A DNA stretch of 64,000 bases, from assembly GCF_013282155.1 (NCBI RefSeq), contig NZ_BLWI01000010.1, positions 403,113 to 467,112 on the forward strand, read 5' to 3'. The notes below the pieces were generated by a model. It did not search any database. It was not told the origin of the DNA and saw nothing but the letters and a program-made list of their open reading frames with translations. Both the position numbers and the translations under genes were made by a program. This DNA is from Sulfitobacter sp. HGT1. GTDB taxonomy: Bacteria; Pseudomonadota; Alphaproteobacteria; Rhodobacterales; Rhodobacteraceae. Shown here piece by piece: positions 1-8,324 of the stretch (positions within the stretch are counted from its first letter, which is position 1; every line of letters begins with the position of its first letter).

Positions 1-325
1 GCACCTGCTCGATCGTCTCGCCCACCAGCGCCACGCGGCGGCACCGCCCCGCATCCAGGGGCCGCGCACCTTCGACCATCGACCTTACCCATTCGGCACC
101 GGCACGGGTTTTGCCCGCACCCCGCCCGCCCAAGATCACCCAAGACCGCCACGCGCCTTCGGGCGGCAGCTGATGCGGCATCGCCCAGAACTCGAATAAA
201 AAAGGGAGAGCCATAAGCTCTCCCTCATCCAGTTCATTCAGAAACTGGTCTTGCAGCGCCGCATCGGCGGAGCCGATCCAGCTTGCACCCGATCTCAGCC
301 CGTGCCCGGTCAAGATCAAGGGCAT
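1..325 (-). CDS. terL: GTA terminase large subunit (partial, N-terminal part)
   Basis: Motor-nuclease that would cut and pump host DNA into gene transfer agent heads. The gene runs off the left edge, so only about 108 N-terminal codons are present. Minus-strand translation gives ALPFLFEFWAMPHQLPPEG followed by a Walker A loop GGRGAGKTRAGAEW, the arrangement seen in Rhodobacterales GTA gp2 and phage terminases. I prefer the ATG at 325-323, which follows a G-rich stretch (GAGGGG) and keeps the stretch SGASWIGSADAALQDQFL; the ATG at 214 is a later alternative. It overlaps the preceding small terminase gene by about 92 bases in another frame. The rest of the GTA cluster should lie to the left. 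Confidence 0.85.
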   Translation of the reverse strand, partial: MPLILTGHGLRSGASWIGSADAALQDQFLNELDEGELMALPFLFEFWAMPHQLPPEGAWRSWVILGGRGAGKTRAGAEWVRSMVEGARPLDAGRCRRVALVGETIEQV

Positions 326-578
326 ACCCCCCTCGAGCAATGCCCGCTTGTCTGTTCCTACAGTCATTCAGATAACTCTCCACTTTGACGCAGGTCGCCA
401 CCATGCCGCTGGCTTTACCCAGTGCCTTTGACGCCGCAGTTTCGTTCAGTTCCTCCCCGGATGTGGCCTGTTCTCTCAGGCTCTCGATTTCACGACGCAG
501 GTCGCGGATTGCCGATTGAAGCGCTTTGAAATGCTCTTCGCTCGTCGCAATCTCTTGCTCCGGGGTAATCATAGTCAT
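234..578 (-). CDS. terS: GTA small terminase-like protein (gp1)
   Basis: A 114-residue protein upstream of and overlapping the large terminase. In Rhodobacter capsulatus the first GTA gene encodes the small terminase that partners the large one, and position, size and a helical, charged N-terminal half (EEHFKALQSAIRDLRREIES) fit that role. The start is the ATG at 578, ten bases after GAGG; a second ATG lies two codons in. The identification rests mainly on synteny, since small terminases diverge fast. It is the first gene of the GTA transcript. Confidence 0.75.
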   Translation of the reverse strand: MTMITPEQEIATSEEHFKALQSAIRDLRREIESLREQATSGEELNETAASKALGKASGMVATCVKVESYLNDCRNRQAGIARGGYALDLDRARAEIGCKLDRLRRCGAARPVSE

Positions 579-628
579 TTTGCTCTTACCTCTCGTTTGG
601 AACCTCCAAATCCGAGCGAACACGAAAA

Positions 629-660
629 AACGGCCACCGGAAATTAATCCGGGGCCGTTT
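629..660 (-). terminator. Terminator-like hairpin: mltG terminator and/or GTA leader attenuator
   Basis: Read on the minus strand, ACGGCC-CCGG, an AT loop, CCGG-T-GGCCGT and then TTTTT: a GC-rich stem with one bulged T and a T run. It lies about 145 bases after mltG and about 50 bases before the GTA small terminase. If the promoter at 686-714 is used, the hairpin lies inside the GTA leader. Confidence 0.7.
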
Positions 661-670
661 GCCCATTTCG

Positions 671-714
671 TCTAGCATGCCTAGATATCTACGTCAGAGC
701 GGTCGCAAAGTCAA
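671..714 (-). promoter_or_regulatory. Putative GTA promoter with inverted repeat at the start site
   Basis: On the minus strand TTGACT (709-714) and TAGATA (686-691) are exactly 17 bases apart, a good -35 and a weaker -10. Just downstream, TCTAG-N5-CTAGA (671-685) forms an inverted repeat over the expected start site near 679. This is a candidate operator for GTA control; no factor can be assigned from sequence. Confidence 0.5.
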
Positions 715-804
715 GGAAAACAAAGTTACCGAAACCTTCCAACCCCTTACGATGGTTAAGGAATTCTTAAAATCCCCACCCCACCCACAAGGCCAACCCC
801 AAGG

Positions 805-1989
805 TCAGTCTCCCCCCGTTGATGCGTTGCCCGCCGCTGCTGCACCACGCTCGGCTTCAATCACGCGCCAGGCTGCGACATTGCGGTTATGCTCCTCCAG
901 CGTCACCGCAAAAGCATGTCCGCCCGTGCCGTCCGCAACAAAGAAAACATATTTTTCTTCAACGGGTTGCGCCGCCGCCATCAGGCTCGCAAGACCGGGG
1001 TTTGCAATCGGCGTGGGCGGCAATGCCGGAATGACATAGGTGTTATACGGCGTCTCTGCACGCAGCTCGCTGCGGCGCAAACCACGGCCCAGAATACCCT
1101 CGCCCTTGGTGATCCCGTAGATCACCGTGGGGTCGGTCTGCAACCGCATCCCTTGGTTCAAACGGTTGATGAACACACTTGCCACCTGCCGACGTTCTTC
1201 GGGCACACCAGTCTCTTTTTCGATGATCGACGCCAAAATCAGCATTTCTTCGGGGGTTTCAATCGGCAGACCGGGGTCGCGCGCTTCCCATGCCTCTGCC
1301 AAACGCCGCTCTTGCGAGGCTTGCATCGCCGCCAAAACCGTAGTGCGATCCTGACCTTGCCGCACCTCATAGCTGTCCGGTGCCAACGTCCCCTCAGCAG
1401 GCACCGCATCAACGGAGCCTTCCAGCAAATCAATCGACTTCAACGCCTCGACCACCTGCCAGCTGGTCACACCTTCTGCCATGGCGATACGGTACCGCGT
1501 GTCGGCCTGGGCTTTGGTCTGGGTGTAAACCTCGGGCACCTCATCCACACCGGGTGTGAACTCGGCCCGCTCCACGAAACGGCTGGTTGCCGGATCCAAT
1601 TCGCGCACCTGCGTGCTGATCCGGTTGATCCCGATGCGGTACACGACTTCGGTACCGCAGGTGCTGGCCCCGCCCCGTGTGACCGTGTCCACGATCTCTT
1701 TCATGCTGGCTTCGGGCTCGATCAGATAGCTGCCGAACTTCAGATCATTGGTCTTTTCTTCATACTTGGACCCAAGCCGGAAAATCGACGCCGAACGCAC
1801 CGCGCCCTGCTCGGCAAGGTTATCGCCGACAGCCCGCATGTTCGATCCACGCTCGACCTGCAAACAAATCGCCTGCGACAGCGGTCCGGGCGCGTCATAC
1901 TGCCCCCGGCCCCAGATAATGACGCCCCCCAAAAGGAACAGCGCCAAAATCAGGAACGTCACTGCGTTAGACGCAATATGTCTCCACAT
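805..1989 (-). CDS. mltG: Endolytic murein transglycosylase MltG
   Basis: Inner-membrane enzyme that cleaves nascent peptidoglycan strands and so sets glycan chain length. The 394-residue protein has one N-terminal membrane segment (residues about 9-27), then a LysM-like region and the YceG/MltG domain. The signature IIEKETGVPEERRQVASVF carries the catalytic glutamate (E257), and DPTVIYGI follows as usual. The start codon overlaps the fabF stop by one base (TAATG), so the two are co-transcribed; fabF-mltG (often with pabC) is a common proteobacterial arrangement. It is the last gene before the GTA cluster. Confidence 0.93.
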   Translation of the reverse strand: MWRHIASNAVTFLILALFLLGGVIIWGRGQYDAPGPLSQAICLQVERGSNMRAVGDNLAEQGAVRSASIFRLGSKYEEKTNDLKFGSYLIEPEASMKEIVDTVTRGGASTCGTEVVYRIGINRISTQVRELDPATSRFVERAEFTPGVDEVPEVYTQTKAQADTRYRIAMAEGVTSWQVVEALKSIDLLEGSVDAVPAEGTLAPDSYEVRQGQDRTTVLAAMQASQERRLAEAWEARDPGLPIETPEEMLILASIIEKETGVPEERRQVASVFINRLNQGMRLQTDPTVIYGITKGEGILGRGLRRSELRAETPYNTYVIPALPPTPIANPGLASLMAAAQPVEEKYVFFVADGTGGHAFAVTLEEHNRNVAAWRVIEAERGAAAAGNASTGGD

Positions 1990-3254
1990 TAGGAAATCTT
2001 TCCGAACAACACGCTCGCGTTGGTGCCGCCAAACCCGAACGAGTTGCTCAGCGCGACATCAATCTTGCGCTCGACCTTCTTGTTCGGTGCCAGATCAATC
2101 TTTGTCTCGACCGCAGGATTGTCCAGGTTGATGGTGGGCGGTGCCACCTGATCACGGATCGCAAGGATCGAGAAAATCGCCTCGATCGCGCCGGCGGCCC
2201 CCAACAGGTGCCCCGTGGCGGATTTGGTCGAAGACATGGTGACGCCGCCGACAGCATCCCCCAACATCCGCTCGACCGCGCCCAGCTCGATCACATCCGC
2301 CATGGTCGATGTGCCATGCGCGTTGATATAGTCGATGTCTTTTGGCTCAAGCCCCGCACCGCGCAAGGCACTGCGCATGGACCGTTCAGCGCCGTCACCA
2401 TCTTCGGCAGGTGCAGTGATGTGATAAGCGTCGCCAGACAGACCATAGCCCAGCACTTCGGCGTAAATCTTGGCACCGCGCGCTTTGGCGTGCTCGTATT
2501 CTTCCAGCACCACAATGCCCGCCCCTTCGCCCATGACGAAACCGTCACGGTCCGCATCATAGGGACGGCTGGCTTTCTTGGGGTCGTCGCCACGTTTGGT
2601 CGACAAGGCCTTGCACGCGTTAAAGCCGGCAATACCGATTTCGCAAATCGCGGCCTCGGCCCCGCCTGCAATCATCACATCGGCGTCGCCATGCATGATC
2701 AAACGGCTTGCGTCGCCGATGGCATGGGCCCCGGTGGAACAGGCCGTCACAACCGAATGGTTCGGACCACGGAAGCCATAGCGAATCGACACCTGCCCCG
2801 AGATCAGGTTGATCAACGCGCCGGGCACAAAGAACGGGCTGACGCGGCGCGGGCCTTTTTCATGCATCATGATGGCCGTGTTGGCGATGGAATTCAGACC
2901 ACCAATGCCCGACCCGATCAGAACACCGGTGCGTTCCTGATCTTCGCGGTCGGTGGGCAACCAACCTGAATCCTCGATCGCCTGCTGGGCAGCGGCAACA
3001 CCGAACATGATGAACGTATCAACCTTGCGCTGCTCTTTCGGCTCCATGTATTTGTCGGCATTGAACGTGCCGTCGGTGCCATCACCAAGAGGAACCTCGC
3101 AAGCGTATTGCGTGACCAAACGACTGGCATCAAAGCCCGTGATCGGCCCTGCGCCCGATTGACCGTCCAAAATTCTGGACCAGCTGGCCTCGACCCCATC
3201 GGCCAACGGCGTCACTAGCCCCAAACCTGTCACCACTACTCTGCGCATATCCAA
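1989..3254 (-). CDS. fabF: 3-oxoacyl-ACP synthase II (KAS II)
   Basis: Condensing enzyme that elongates acyl-ACP with malonyl-ACP in cytosolic type II fatty acid synthesis. The 421-residue protein has the complete Cys-His-His triad: C172 in TACSTGAHAIGDA, H313 in NAHGTSTMAD and H349 in KSATGHLLG, plus the C-terminal GFGGTNAS. Length is normal for FabF. It is followed by mltG with a one-base overlap and preceded, 80 bases away, by a GNAT gene lying between it and acpP. Confidence 0.96.
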   Translation of the reverse strand: MDMRRVVVTGLGLVTPLADGVEASWSRILDGQSGAGPITGFDASRLVTQYACEVPLGDGTDGTFNADKYMEPKEQRKVDTFIMFGVAAAQQAIEDSGWLPTDREDQERTGVLIGSGIGGLNSIANTAIMMHEKGPRRVSPFFVPGALINLISGQVSIRYGFRGPNHSVVTACSTGAHAIGDASRLIMHGDADVMIAGGAEAAICEIGIAGFNACKALSTKRGDDPKKASRPYDADRDGFVMGEGAGIVVLEEYEHAKARGAKIYAEVLGYGLSGDAYHITAPAEDGDGAERSMRSALRGAGLEPKDIDYINAHGTSTMADVIELGAVERMLGDAVGGVTMSSTKSATGHLLGAAGAIEAIFSILAIRDQVAPPTINLDNPAVETKIDLAPNKKVERKIDVALSNSFGFGGTNASVLFGKIS

Positions 3255-3334
3255 GCCCCTTGGTGTTTTTGTGCGTTAACCGGCTATACCTTGGCAGCGT
3301 GTCGAATTTCAAGACGCGATGCATCGCTTCGATT

Positions 3335-3868
3335 TCAGACGGGCGGGCCTTTGCGCGTCATCAGGCACACATCCGTGCCCTCGACCGCAACTTCGCGCAG
3401 CGCGACATAACCCAAGGCCTGCGCCAGATGCAGCGACACTTTGTTCTGCACATCAATCATGCAAACCGTGCGCCCCGTGACCACGCGATCAAACCAGTCA
3501 TGGGCAGCTTTCGCAGCCTCCAGCCCCAATCCGCAGCCTTGCGCATCGGGGGCCAAGACCCAACCGGCCTCGGGGAAAGGGTCGAAATCATCCCCGAATC
3601 CGCGCGACCCAAAGAAAAATCCGGTTTGCCCGGCCATTTCGCGGGTGCCATGCGGCTGGATCGCCCATTGCCCGAATCCGACAATCTGCCAATGCCCCGC
3701 ATTGCGCAAAAACGCGTCCCAAGACCGCGCCTTGGGCCAGGGTTTGCCGCTGATATGGGTGACAACCTCGGGCGTGGCCCAGATTTCGGCATAGCGCGCG
3801 AAGTCTTCTGAGCGCATGGCCCGCAAGGTCAGTCTGGCAGTGTTGATCGTCGGGACAGCTCGGGACAT
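3335..3868 (-). CDS. GNAT family N-acetyltransferase (RimJ/RimL type)
   Basis: Acetyl-CoA-dependent acetyltransferase of unknown substrate, 177 residues. It opens with TARLTLRAMRSEDFARYAEI, typical of RimJ/RimL-like GNATs, and has the acetyl-CoA-binding loop as DAQGCGLGLEAAKAAHDW followed by NKVSLHLAQALGYVALRE. The ATG at 3868 is taken as start because homology begins there; an in-frame GTG at 3886 adds six residues, and neither has a clear ribosome site. It sits between acpP and fabF, with the acpP terminator just upstream, so it probably has its own promoter. Confidence 0.85.
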   Translation of the reverse strand: MSRAVPTINTARLTLRAMRSEDFARYAEIWATPEVVTHISGKPWPKARSWDAFLRNAGHWQIVGFGQWAIQPHGTREMAGQTGFFFGSRGFGDDFDPFPEAGWVLAPDAQGCGLGLEAAKAAHDWFDRVVTGRTVCMIDVQNKVSLHLAQALGYVALREVAVEGTDVCLMTRKGPPV

Positions 3869-3957
3869 ATGGTGAATTGCTTTCACGCTGATTGTTTTGT
3901 GCCCCCACTGTCACCCAAGCCCGCCCATTGAGACAAGCAAGAACCAACCGCGCAAAT

Positions 3958-3997
3958 GAAAAACGGCGCCCTTCCGCTGTGGAAGAACGCCGTTTCA
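3958..3997 (-). terminator. Terminator downstream of acpP
   Basis: Minus-strand hairpin AACGGCG-TTCTTCC / GGAAGGG-CGCCGTT followed by TTTTC, 48 bases after the acpP stop. It separates the fabD-fabG-acpP group from the GNAT-fabF-mltG group. Confidence 0.85.
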
Positions 3998-4044
3998 GAA
4001 TTATTCTGCCGACCAACCCGCCAGGCGGGTCAACGGCGCAAAGC

Positions 4045-4278
4045 TTAGGAAGCTTCTTTGATGAACTTCACGGCGTCGCCGAAAGTCTGGATGTTTTCAG
4101 CCGCATCATCAGGGATTTCGATGCCGAATTCTTCTTCGAACGCCATCACCAGCTCAACAGTGTCGAGGCTGTCTGCGCCTAGATCGTCGATGAACGATGC
4201 GTTCTCGACAACTTTGTCTTCTTCAACACCCAAGTGCTCTACAACGATCTTCTTTACGCGGTCTGCGACGTCGCTCAT
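4045..4278 (-). CDS. acpP: Acyl carrier protein
   Basis: Carries growing acyl chains on a phosphopantetheine arm during fatty acid synthesis. The 77-residue acidic protein has the DSL attachment motif (GADSLDT), with the modified serine at S37, and the standard four-helix pattern ending in FIKEAS. Length matches the family. It lies downstream of fabG and fabD on the same strand with about 200 bases in between, room for the separate strong promoter that acpP often has. Confidence 0.98.
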   Translation of the reverse strand: MSDVADRVKKIVVEHLGVEEDKVVENASFIDDLGADSLDTVELVMAFEEEFGIEIPDDAAENIQTFGDAVKFIKEAS

Positions 4279-4479
4279 AATCAGTCCTCATTCATTCGGG
4301 CAACTCTTGCCCTCTTCTGTTTCCGCCCAAAGCCGAAAGGCCCGTTTGGATCGTGCCCCGAAGGGCGGCTATGGTCCTTGTTGACACAAGGCATGGGGGG
4401 CAATCAAGCCTTCCCAAATTCAAATCTGCGCCTCCTTTAGCATAAGACGCAGCTTTGGCAAACGCTTTGCAGCGCGAGG

Positions 4480-5217
4480 TCACAACATGGCCATACCACC
4501 GTTCACATGCAAGGTCGTTCCTGTGACATAGGCGGCTTCGGCACTGGCAAGATAAACGACAGCGGCAGCAATTTCGGATGGCTCGCCCATGCGGGCCGCC
4601 GGAATCTGCGCCATGATTCCCGCTTTCTGATCATCGGTCAACTTTTCGGTCATCGCCGTTGTGATGAACCCAGGCGCAATCGCGTTGACCGTGATCCCAC
4701 GGCTGGCGACCTCATAGGCCAGTGATTTCGACATCCCCACCATGCCCGCCTTGGACGCGGCATAATTGGCCTGACCGGGGTTGCCCGTCGCCCCCACGAT
4801 GCTCGAGATGTTCACGATCCGGCCCCAACGCGATTTCATCATGCCGCGCATCACGCCTTTGCACAGCTTGAAGGTCGCGGTCAGGTTGACGTTGATCACC
4901 GAATTCCATTCATCATCCGACATGCGCATGAACAGGTTGTCGCGGGTGATACCGGCGTTGTTGACCAGAATATCAACCGATCCCATCGCCTCGATCGCCT
5001 GCTTGGGCAGGGCTTCGACCGCGTCCATATCGCTCAGGTTACAGGGCAGCACATGGGCGCGCTCGCCCAACTCGGCCTTGAGCGCCTCCAGCGGCTCTGT
5101 CCGTGTGCCAGACAGCCCGACGGTCGCACCCTGCGCATGCAAACTGCGTGCGATATCCGCACCAATGCCACCGGACGCACCTGTGATAAGCGCATTTTTT
5201 CCTGTCAGATCAAACAT
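4480..5217 (-). CDS. fabG: 3-oxoacyl-ACP reductase
   Basis: NADPH-dependent reductase for the first reduction of each fatty-acid elongation cycle. The 245-residue classical SDR has the nucleotide motif TGASGGIG near residue 13, NNAG at 86-89, catalytic S138/S139, Y152 and K156 (YAASK), and ends in the family-typical HVNGGMAML. The reading frame is open upstream but the ATG at 5217, preceded by AAGGACG, starts the conserved MFDLTGK sequence. Eleven bases separate it from fabD. Confidence 0.97.
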   Translation of the reverse strand: MFDLTGKNALITGASGGIGADIARSLHAQGATVGLSGTRTEPLEALKAELGERAHVLPCNLSDMDAVEALPKQAIEAMGSVDILVNNAGITRDNLFMRMSDDEWNSVINVNLTATFKLCKGVMRGMMKSRWGRIVNISSIVGATGNPGQANYAASKAGMVGMSKSLAYEVASRGITVNAIAPGFITTAMTEKLTDDQKAGIMAQIPAARMGEPSEIAAAVVYLASAEAAYVTGTTLHVNGGMAML

Positions 5218-5228
5218 ATACCCGTCCT

Positions 5229-6161
5229 TTATTTCTGGTTCATCGCAGCGGCATCTGCCGCGGTGCCAACATTCACGCAAGCGATGTCTTTGTTGATGCG
5301 GCGGATCATGCCGGACAAGGCCTTGCCCGCGCCGATCTCCCAAATCTCGGTCACGCCCTGCGCGCCCATCCATTCAACCGACGACAACCAGCGCACCTGC
5401 CCGGTGACCTGTTCGATCAGCAATTTGCGAATCTGGTCCGGGTCGCTGACAGCTTGCGCGATCACATTCGCAACCACCGGCACCTTTGGCGCGTGCATGG
5501 TCACATCGGCCAGCGCGCCGGCCATTTCCTCGGCTGCGGGGGCCATCAACGCACAGTGAAACGGTGCAGAGACAGGCAACAACAAGGCCCGCTTTGCCCC
5601 TGCCGCCTTGGCCAGATCAAGCGCGCGTTCAACGGCGGCCTTGCTGCCCGATACAACATTCTGCGCGGGATCATTCTGGTTGGCGACCTGACAGACTTCG
5701 CCTTGGGCGGCCTCGGCTGCGACCTGTTCGGCCTGCTCAAAGCTAAGCCCCAGCAACGCGGCCATTGCCCCCTGCCCGACCGGCACAGCGGCCTGCATGG
5801 CGCGCCCACGGATGCGCAGCAACCGCGCGGTATCGGCCAGCGAAAACGTGCCCGCCGCACAAAGTGCTGCATATTCCCCCAAGGAATGGCCCGCAACATA
5901 GGCGGCTTTCTCGACCGTGATCCCTTCGGCGTTCAACGCGGCCATTGCCGCCATCGATGTGGCCATCAACGCAGGTTGCGCGTTTTGGGTCAGGGTCAGC
6001 GCCTCGGCGTCACCTTCCCAGATCAATGTCGACAGTTTCTCGCCAAGCGCCTCGTCGACCTCGTCAAAGACAGCCTTGGCTGCCGGATAGGCGTCTGCCA
6101 GATCGCGGCCCATACCGATGGTTTGCGCGCCTTGGCCCGGATATACGAATGCAATGCTCAT
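5229..6161 (-). CDS. fabD: Malonyl-CoA:ACP transacylase
   Basis: Loads malonyl groups from malonyl-CoA onto acyl carrier protein. The 310-residue protein begins with the typical FVYPGQGAQ and has the nucleophile elbow GHSLGEY (S93) and the partner histidine in SAPFHCALM near residue 200. It is the first gene of the fabD-fabG-acpP group; its promoter must lie in the 140 bases shared with the divergent cytochrome gene. Confidence 0.97.
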   Translation of the reverse strand: MSIAFVYPGQGAQTIGMGRDLADAYPAAKAVFDEVDEALGEKLSTLIWEGDAEALTLTQNAQPALMATSMAAMAALNAEGITVEKAAYVAGHSLGEYAALCAAGTFSLADTARLLRIRGRAMQAAVPVGQGAMAALLGLSFEQAEQVAAEAAQGEVCQVANQNDPAQNVVSGSKAAVERALDLAKAAGAKRALLLPVSAPFHCALMAPAAEEMAGALADVTMHAPKVPVVANVIAQAVSDPDQIRKLLIEQVTGQVRWLSSVEWMGAQGVTEIWEIGAGKALSGMIRRINKDIACVNVGTAADAAAMNQK

Positions 6162-6301
6162 AAGGTCCCCCCGTTTTTCATTGGAACGGCTTTACCGCGT
6201 GGGCTGCGCGCAAACAAGCCTGCACCGCCCCTGTGCGGATATCCAGATTGTCTGGCACCTGGAATCAATTACAGTGAACCCGAATGAAACCGGAGACCAA
6301 G

Positions 6302-7510
6302 ATGGCCCTTAGCAACACTGCAATCCGCTACGGCGGCGTTACGAAATTCTTTCACTGGCTGACCGCCCTGCTGATCCTGTCGCTGATTGCATCCGGCATG
6401 TTCGCCGAGGATCTCCCCCATGAAACACAGATCCAGCTGACCCAGAAAGCGTGGTTCTTTTCCCTGCATAAAACCATGGGCGTCACGGTGTTTTTCGTGG
6501 CCTTGCTGCGGATCATCTGGGCCATCAGCCAACCCAAACCCGGCCTGTTGAACGCCGATAAAAAGCTGGAAAGCTGGCTGGCTGAAACCGTGCATTGGGT
6601 GCTTTATGGCTCGATCGTGATTGTGCCGCTTGCCGGTTGGATCAGCCACGCCGCGGCGTCCGGTTTCGCGCCGATCTGGTGGCCGTTTGGCCAGAACCTG
6701 CCGCTGGTCCCCAAAAGCACCTCCATCGAACATCTGTTTGGCGCGGTGCATGTGATTTCGGGCAAGGTCCTGATTGGCGCAGTCGTCCTGCATGTCGCAG
6801 GCGCGCTCAAGCATCACGTGATCGACCGCGATTCGACCCTGCGCCGCATGCTCCCCGGAGAGCCGCCCATCGGCCCCATGCCCGCACAACACCACAGCAG
6901 CGCGCCCGTCCTGACCGCCCTTGCGATCTGGGTCGCGGCCCTGGTTGTCGGGTTCGGCCTGGGCATTGCGGGCGACAAGCAAGGCGCAGAGGCATCCCAG
7001 GCACCGGCATTGGAACAGGTGGCCTCCGAATGGACGGTGGAGGACGGCACAATCACCATTTCCGTCAGCCAGTTCGGCTCAACCGTCGAAGGCAGCTTTG
7101 CTGACTGGACCTCGGCCATCGCCTTTGACGAAACCGTGCAAATCGGCAAGGCGGGCACGGTCACGACGACCATTTCCATCCCGTCACTCACCATGGGGTC
7201 GGTCACCGGTCAGGCGATGGGCCCTGATTTCTTTAACGCCGACAACTTCCCAACTGCCACGTTTGAGGCCGATATCAATGTCGCCTCCGACAGCTATCTG
7301 GCCGATGGCACGCTCACCATCAAGGACCAGTCGGTGCCGGTGTCCCTGCCCTTTACCCTGTCGGTCAGTGACGACCGGGCGGTGATGCGCGGCACCACCA
7401 CATTGGACCGCCGCGCCTTTGCGATCGGTCAGGATGTGACCGACACGGCAACCTTGGGGTTTGAGGTCACAATCGAGATCAGACTGACCGCCACCCGCCC
7501 CGCGCAATAA
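6302..7510 (+). CDS. Cytochrome b561 - YceI fusion protein
   Basis: A 402-residue fusion. Residues 1-180 form a four-helix dihaem cytochrome b561 (CybB family): FHWLTALL, SLHKTMGV, TVHWVLYG and HVISGKVL carry membrane histidines that bind haem. A further membrane helix near residues 210-230 leads into a C-terminal YceI domain (about 240-402), a periplasmic lipocalin-like fold that in relatives binds isoprenoid quinones. The ATG at 6302 follows GGAG with six bases spacing; an ATG at 6284 lacks a ribosome site. A separate yceI gene follows in convergent orientation. The fusion suggests electron exchange between quinone held by YceI and the cytochrome; that is inference. Confidence 0.9.
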   Translation: MALSNTAIRYGGVTKFFHWLTALLILSLIASGMFAEDLPHETQIQLTQKAWFFSLHKTMGVTVFFVALLRIIWAISQPKPGLLNADKKLESWLAETVHWVLYGSIVIVPLAGWISHAAASGFAPIWWPFGQNLPLVPKSTSIEHLFGAVHVISGKVLIGAVVLHVAGALKHHVIDRDSTLRRMLPGEPPIGPMPAQHHSSAPVLTALAIWVAALVVGFGLGIAGDKQGAEASQAPALEQVASEWTVEDGTITISVSQFGSTVEGSFADWTSAIAFDETVQIGKAGTVTTTISIPSLTMGSVTGQAMGPDFFNADNFPTATFEADINVASDSYLADGTLTIKDQSVPVSLPFTLSVSDDRAVMRGTTTLDRRAFAIGQDVTDTATLGFEVTIEIRLTATRPAQ

Positions 7511-7531
7511 CAACACCTACCATCCAGACAT

Positions 7532-7563
7532 AAAAACGCCGGGGTCATTGCCCCGGCGTTTTC
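7532..7563. terminator. Bidirectional terminator
   Basis: AAAACGCCGGGG-TCATTG-CCCCGGCGTTTT, a perfect 12-base-pair stem with A run and T run, between the convergent cytochrome-YceI fusion and yceI genes. It can serve both strands. Confidence 0.93.
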
Positions 7564-7586
7564 AATTTCAACGATCGTAGTAAGGC

Positions 7587-8162
7587 TTACTCAGCCTTCA
7601 TTGCCTCGATCGAGATGTCGATTTGCACTTCGTCGCTGACGAATGGCGCGAATTTGCCAAGGTTGAAGTCAGAGCGCAGAACAGTCGCTGTGGCATCAAA
7701 ACCGGCCCAAGGCTTGCCCGCCATCGGGTGGTCGCCCATCTGGTTCAGCTTTGCGTCCAGAACAACCGATTTGGTCACGCCGTTCATGGTCAGGTCGCCA
7801 GTGATCAGGCCGGTCGTCTCGCCAGTTACTTCGATACCGGTCGATGCGAATGTCACCATGTCGCCGTCGGCTGCGCCAAAGAAGTCATCGGACATGAAGT
7901 GATCGGTGCGGGCCTGCCAGCCGGTGATCATGTCCATCACGGGAAACGATACCGACACGGAAGAATTCGCAGGCTCTGCCGCGTCCATCATGATTTCGCC
8001 GTCAAATCCGCTGAACATGGATGTGGTGGTGGAAAAACCAAGGTGGTTATAGGTGAAAACGATCTGGCTGTGGCTGGCGTCAAGAACGTATTTCTCGGCA
8101 GCGAATGCAGATGTGGCCCCAAACGCGAGCGCAGAGGCAAGAAGAACGGATTTGAAAGTCAT
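7587..8162 (-). CDS. YceI family periplasmic protein
   Basis: A 191-residue secreted protein of the YceI family, whose members bind polyisoprenoids or quinones in a lipocalin-like barrel. A cleavable signal peptide (MTFKSVLLASALAFGATSAFA, about 21 residues) is followed by YVLDASHSQIVFTYNHLG, the standard family opening, and GDLTMNGVTKSVVLD. The ATG at 8162, seven bases after GGAG, is the start; an upstream in-frame start adds residues before the signal peptide. It faces the b561-YceI fusion, so two YceI domains are encoded within 2 kb. Confidence 0.92.
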   Translation of the reverse strand: MTFKSVLLASALAFGATSAFAAEKYVLDASHSQIVFTYNHLGFSTTTSMFSGFDGEIMMDAAEPANSSVSVSFPVMDMITGWQARTDHFMSDDFFGAADGDMVTFASTGIEVTGETTGLITGDLTMNGVTKSVVLDAKLNQMGDHPMAGKPWAGFDATATVLRSDFNLGKFAPFVSDEVQIDISIEAMKAE

Positions 8163-8324
8163 GGCGATACTCCAGGTTGCAATTATGTATGTCCCACAAT
8201 TGCGACTTATGGTCACGTAAACAATCCATCAAGGTCAAACACTGTCTGCGCAGGAATGAACAGTCAGGGTACAACACGGCGCAGGTTTCGCGCGGTTTTC
8301 GGCCGCATAGACCTGGTGCCGTTT

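Noticed and set aside
889..1992. Long plus-strand open frame opposite mltG
   Set aside because: Exact antisense shadow of a clear MltG gene; composition of the product (many His, Arg, Gln) is typical of a shadow in GC-rich DNA.
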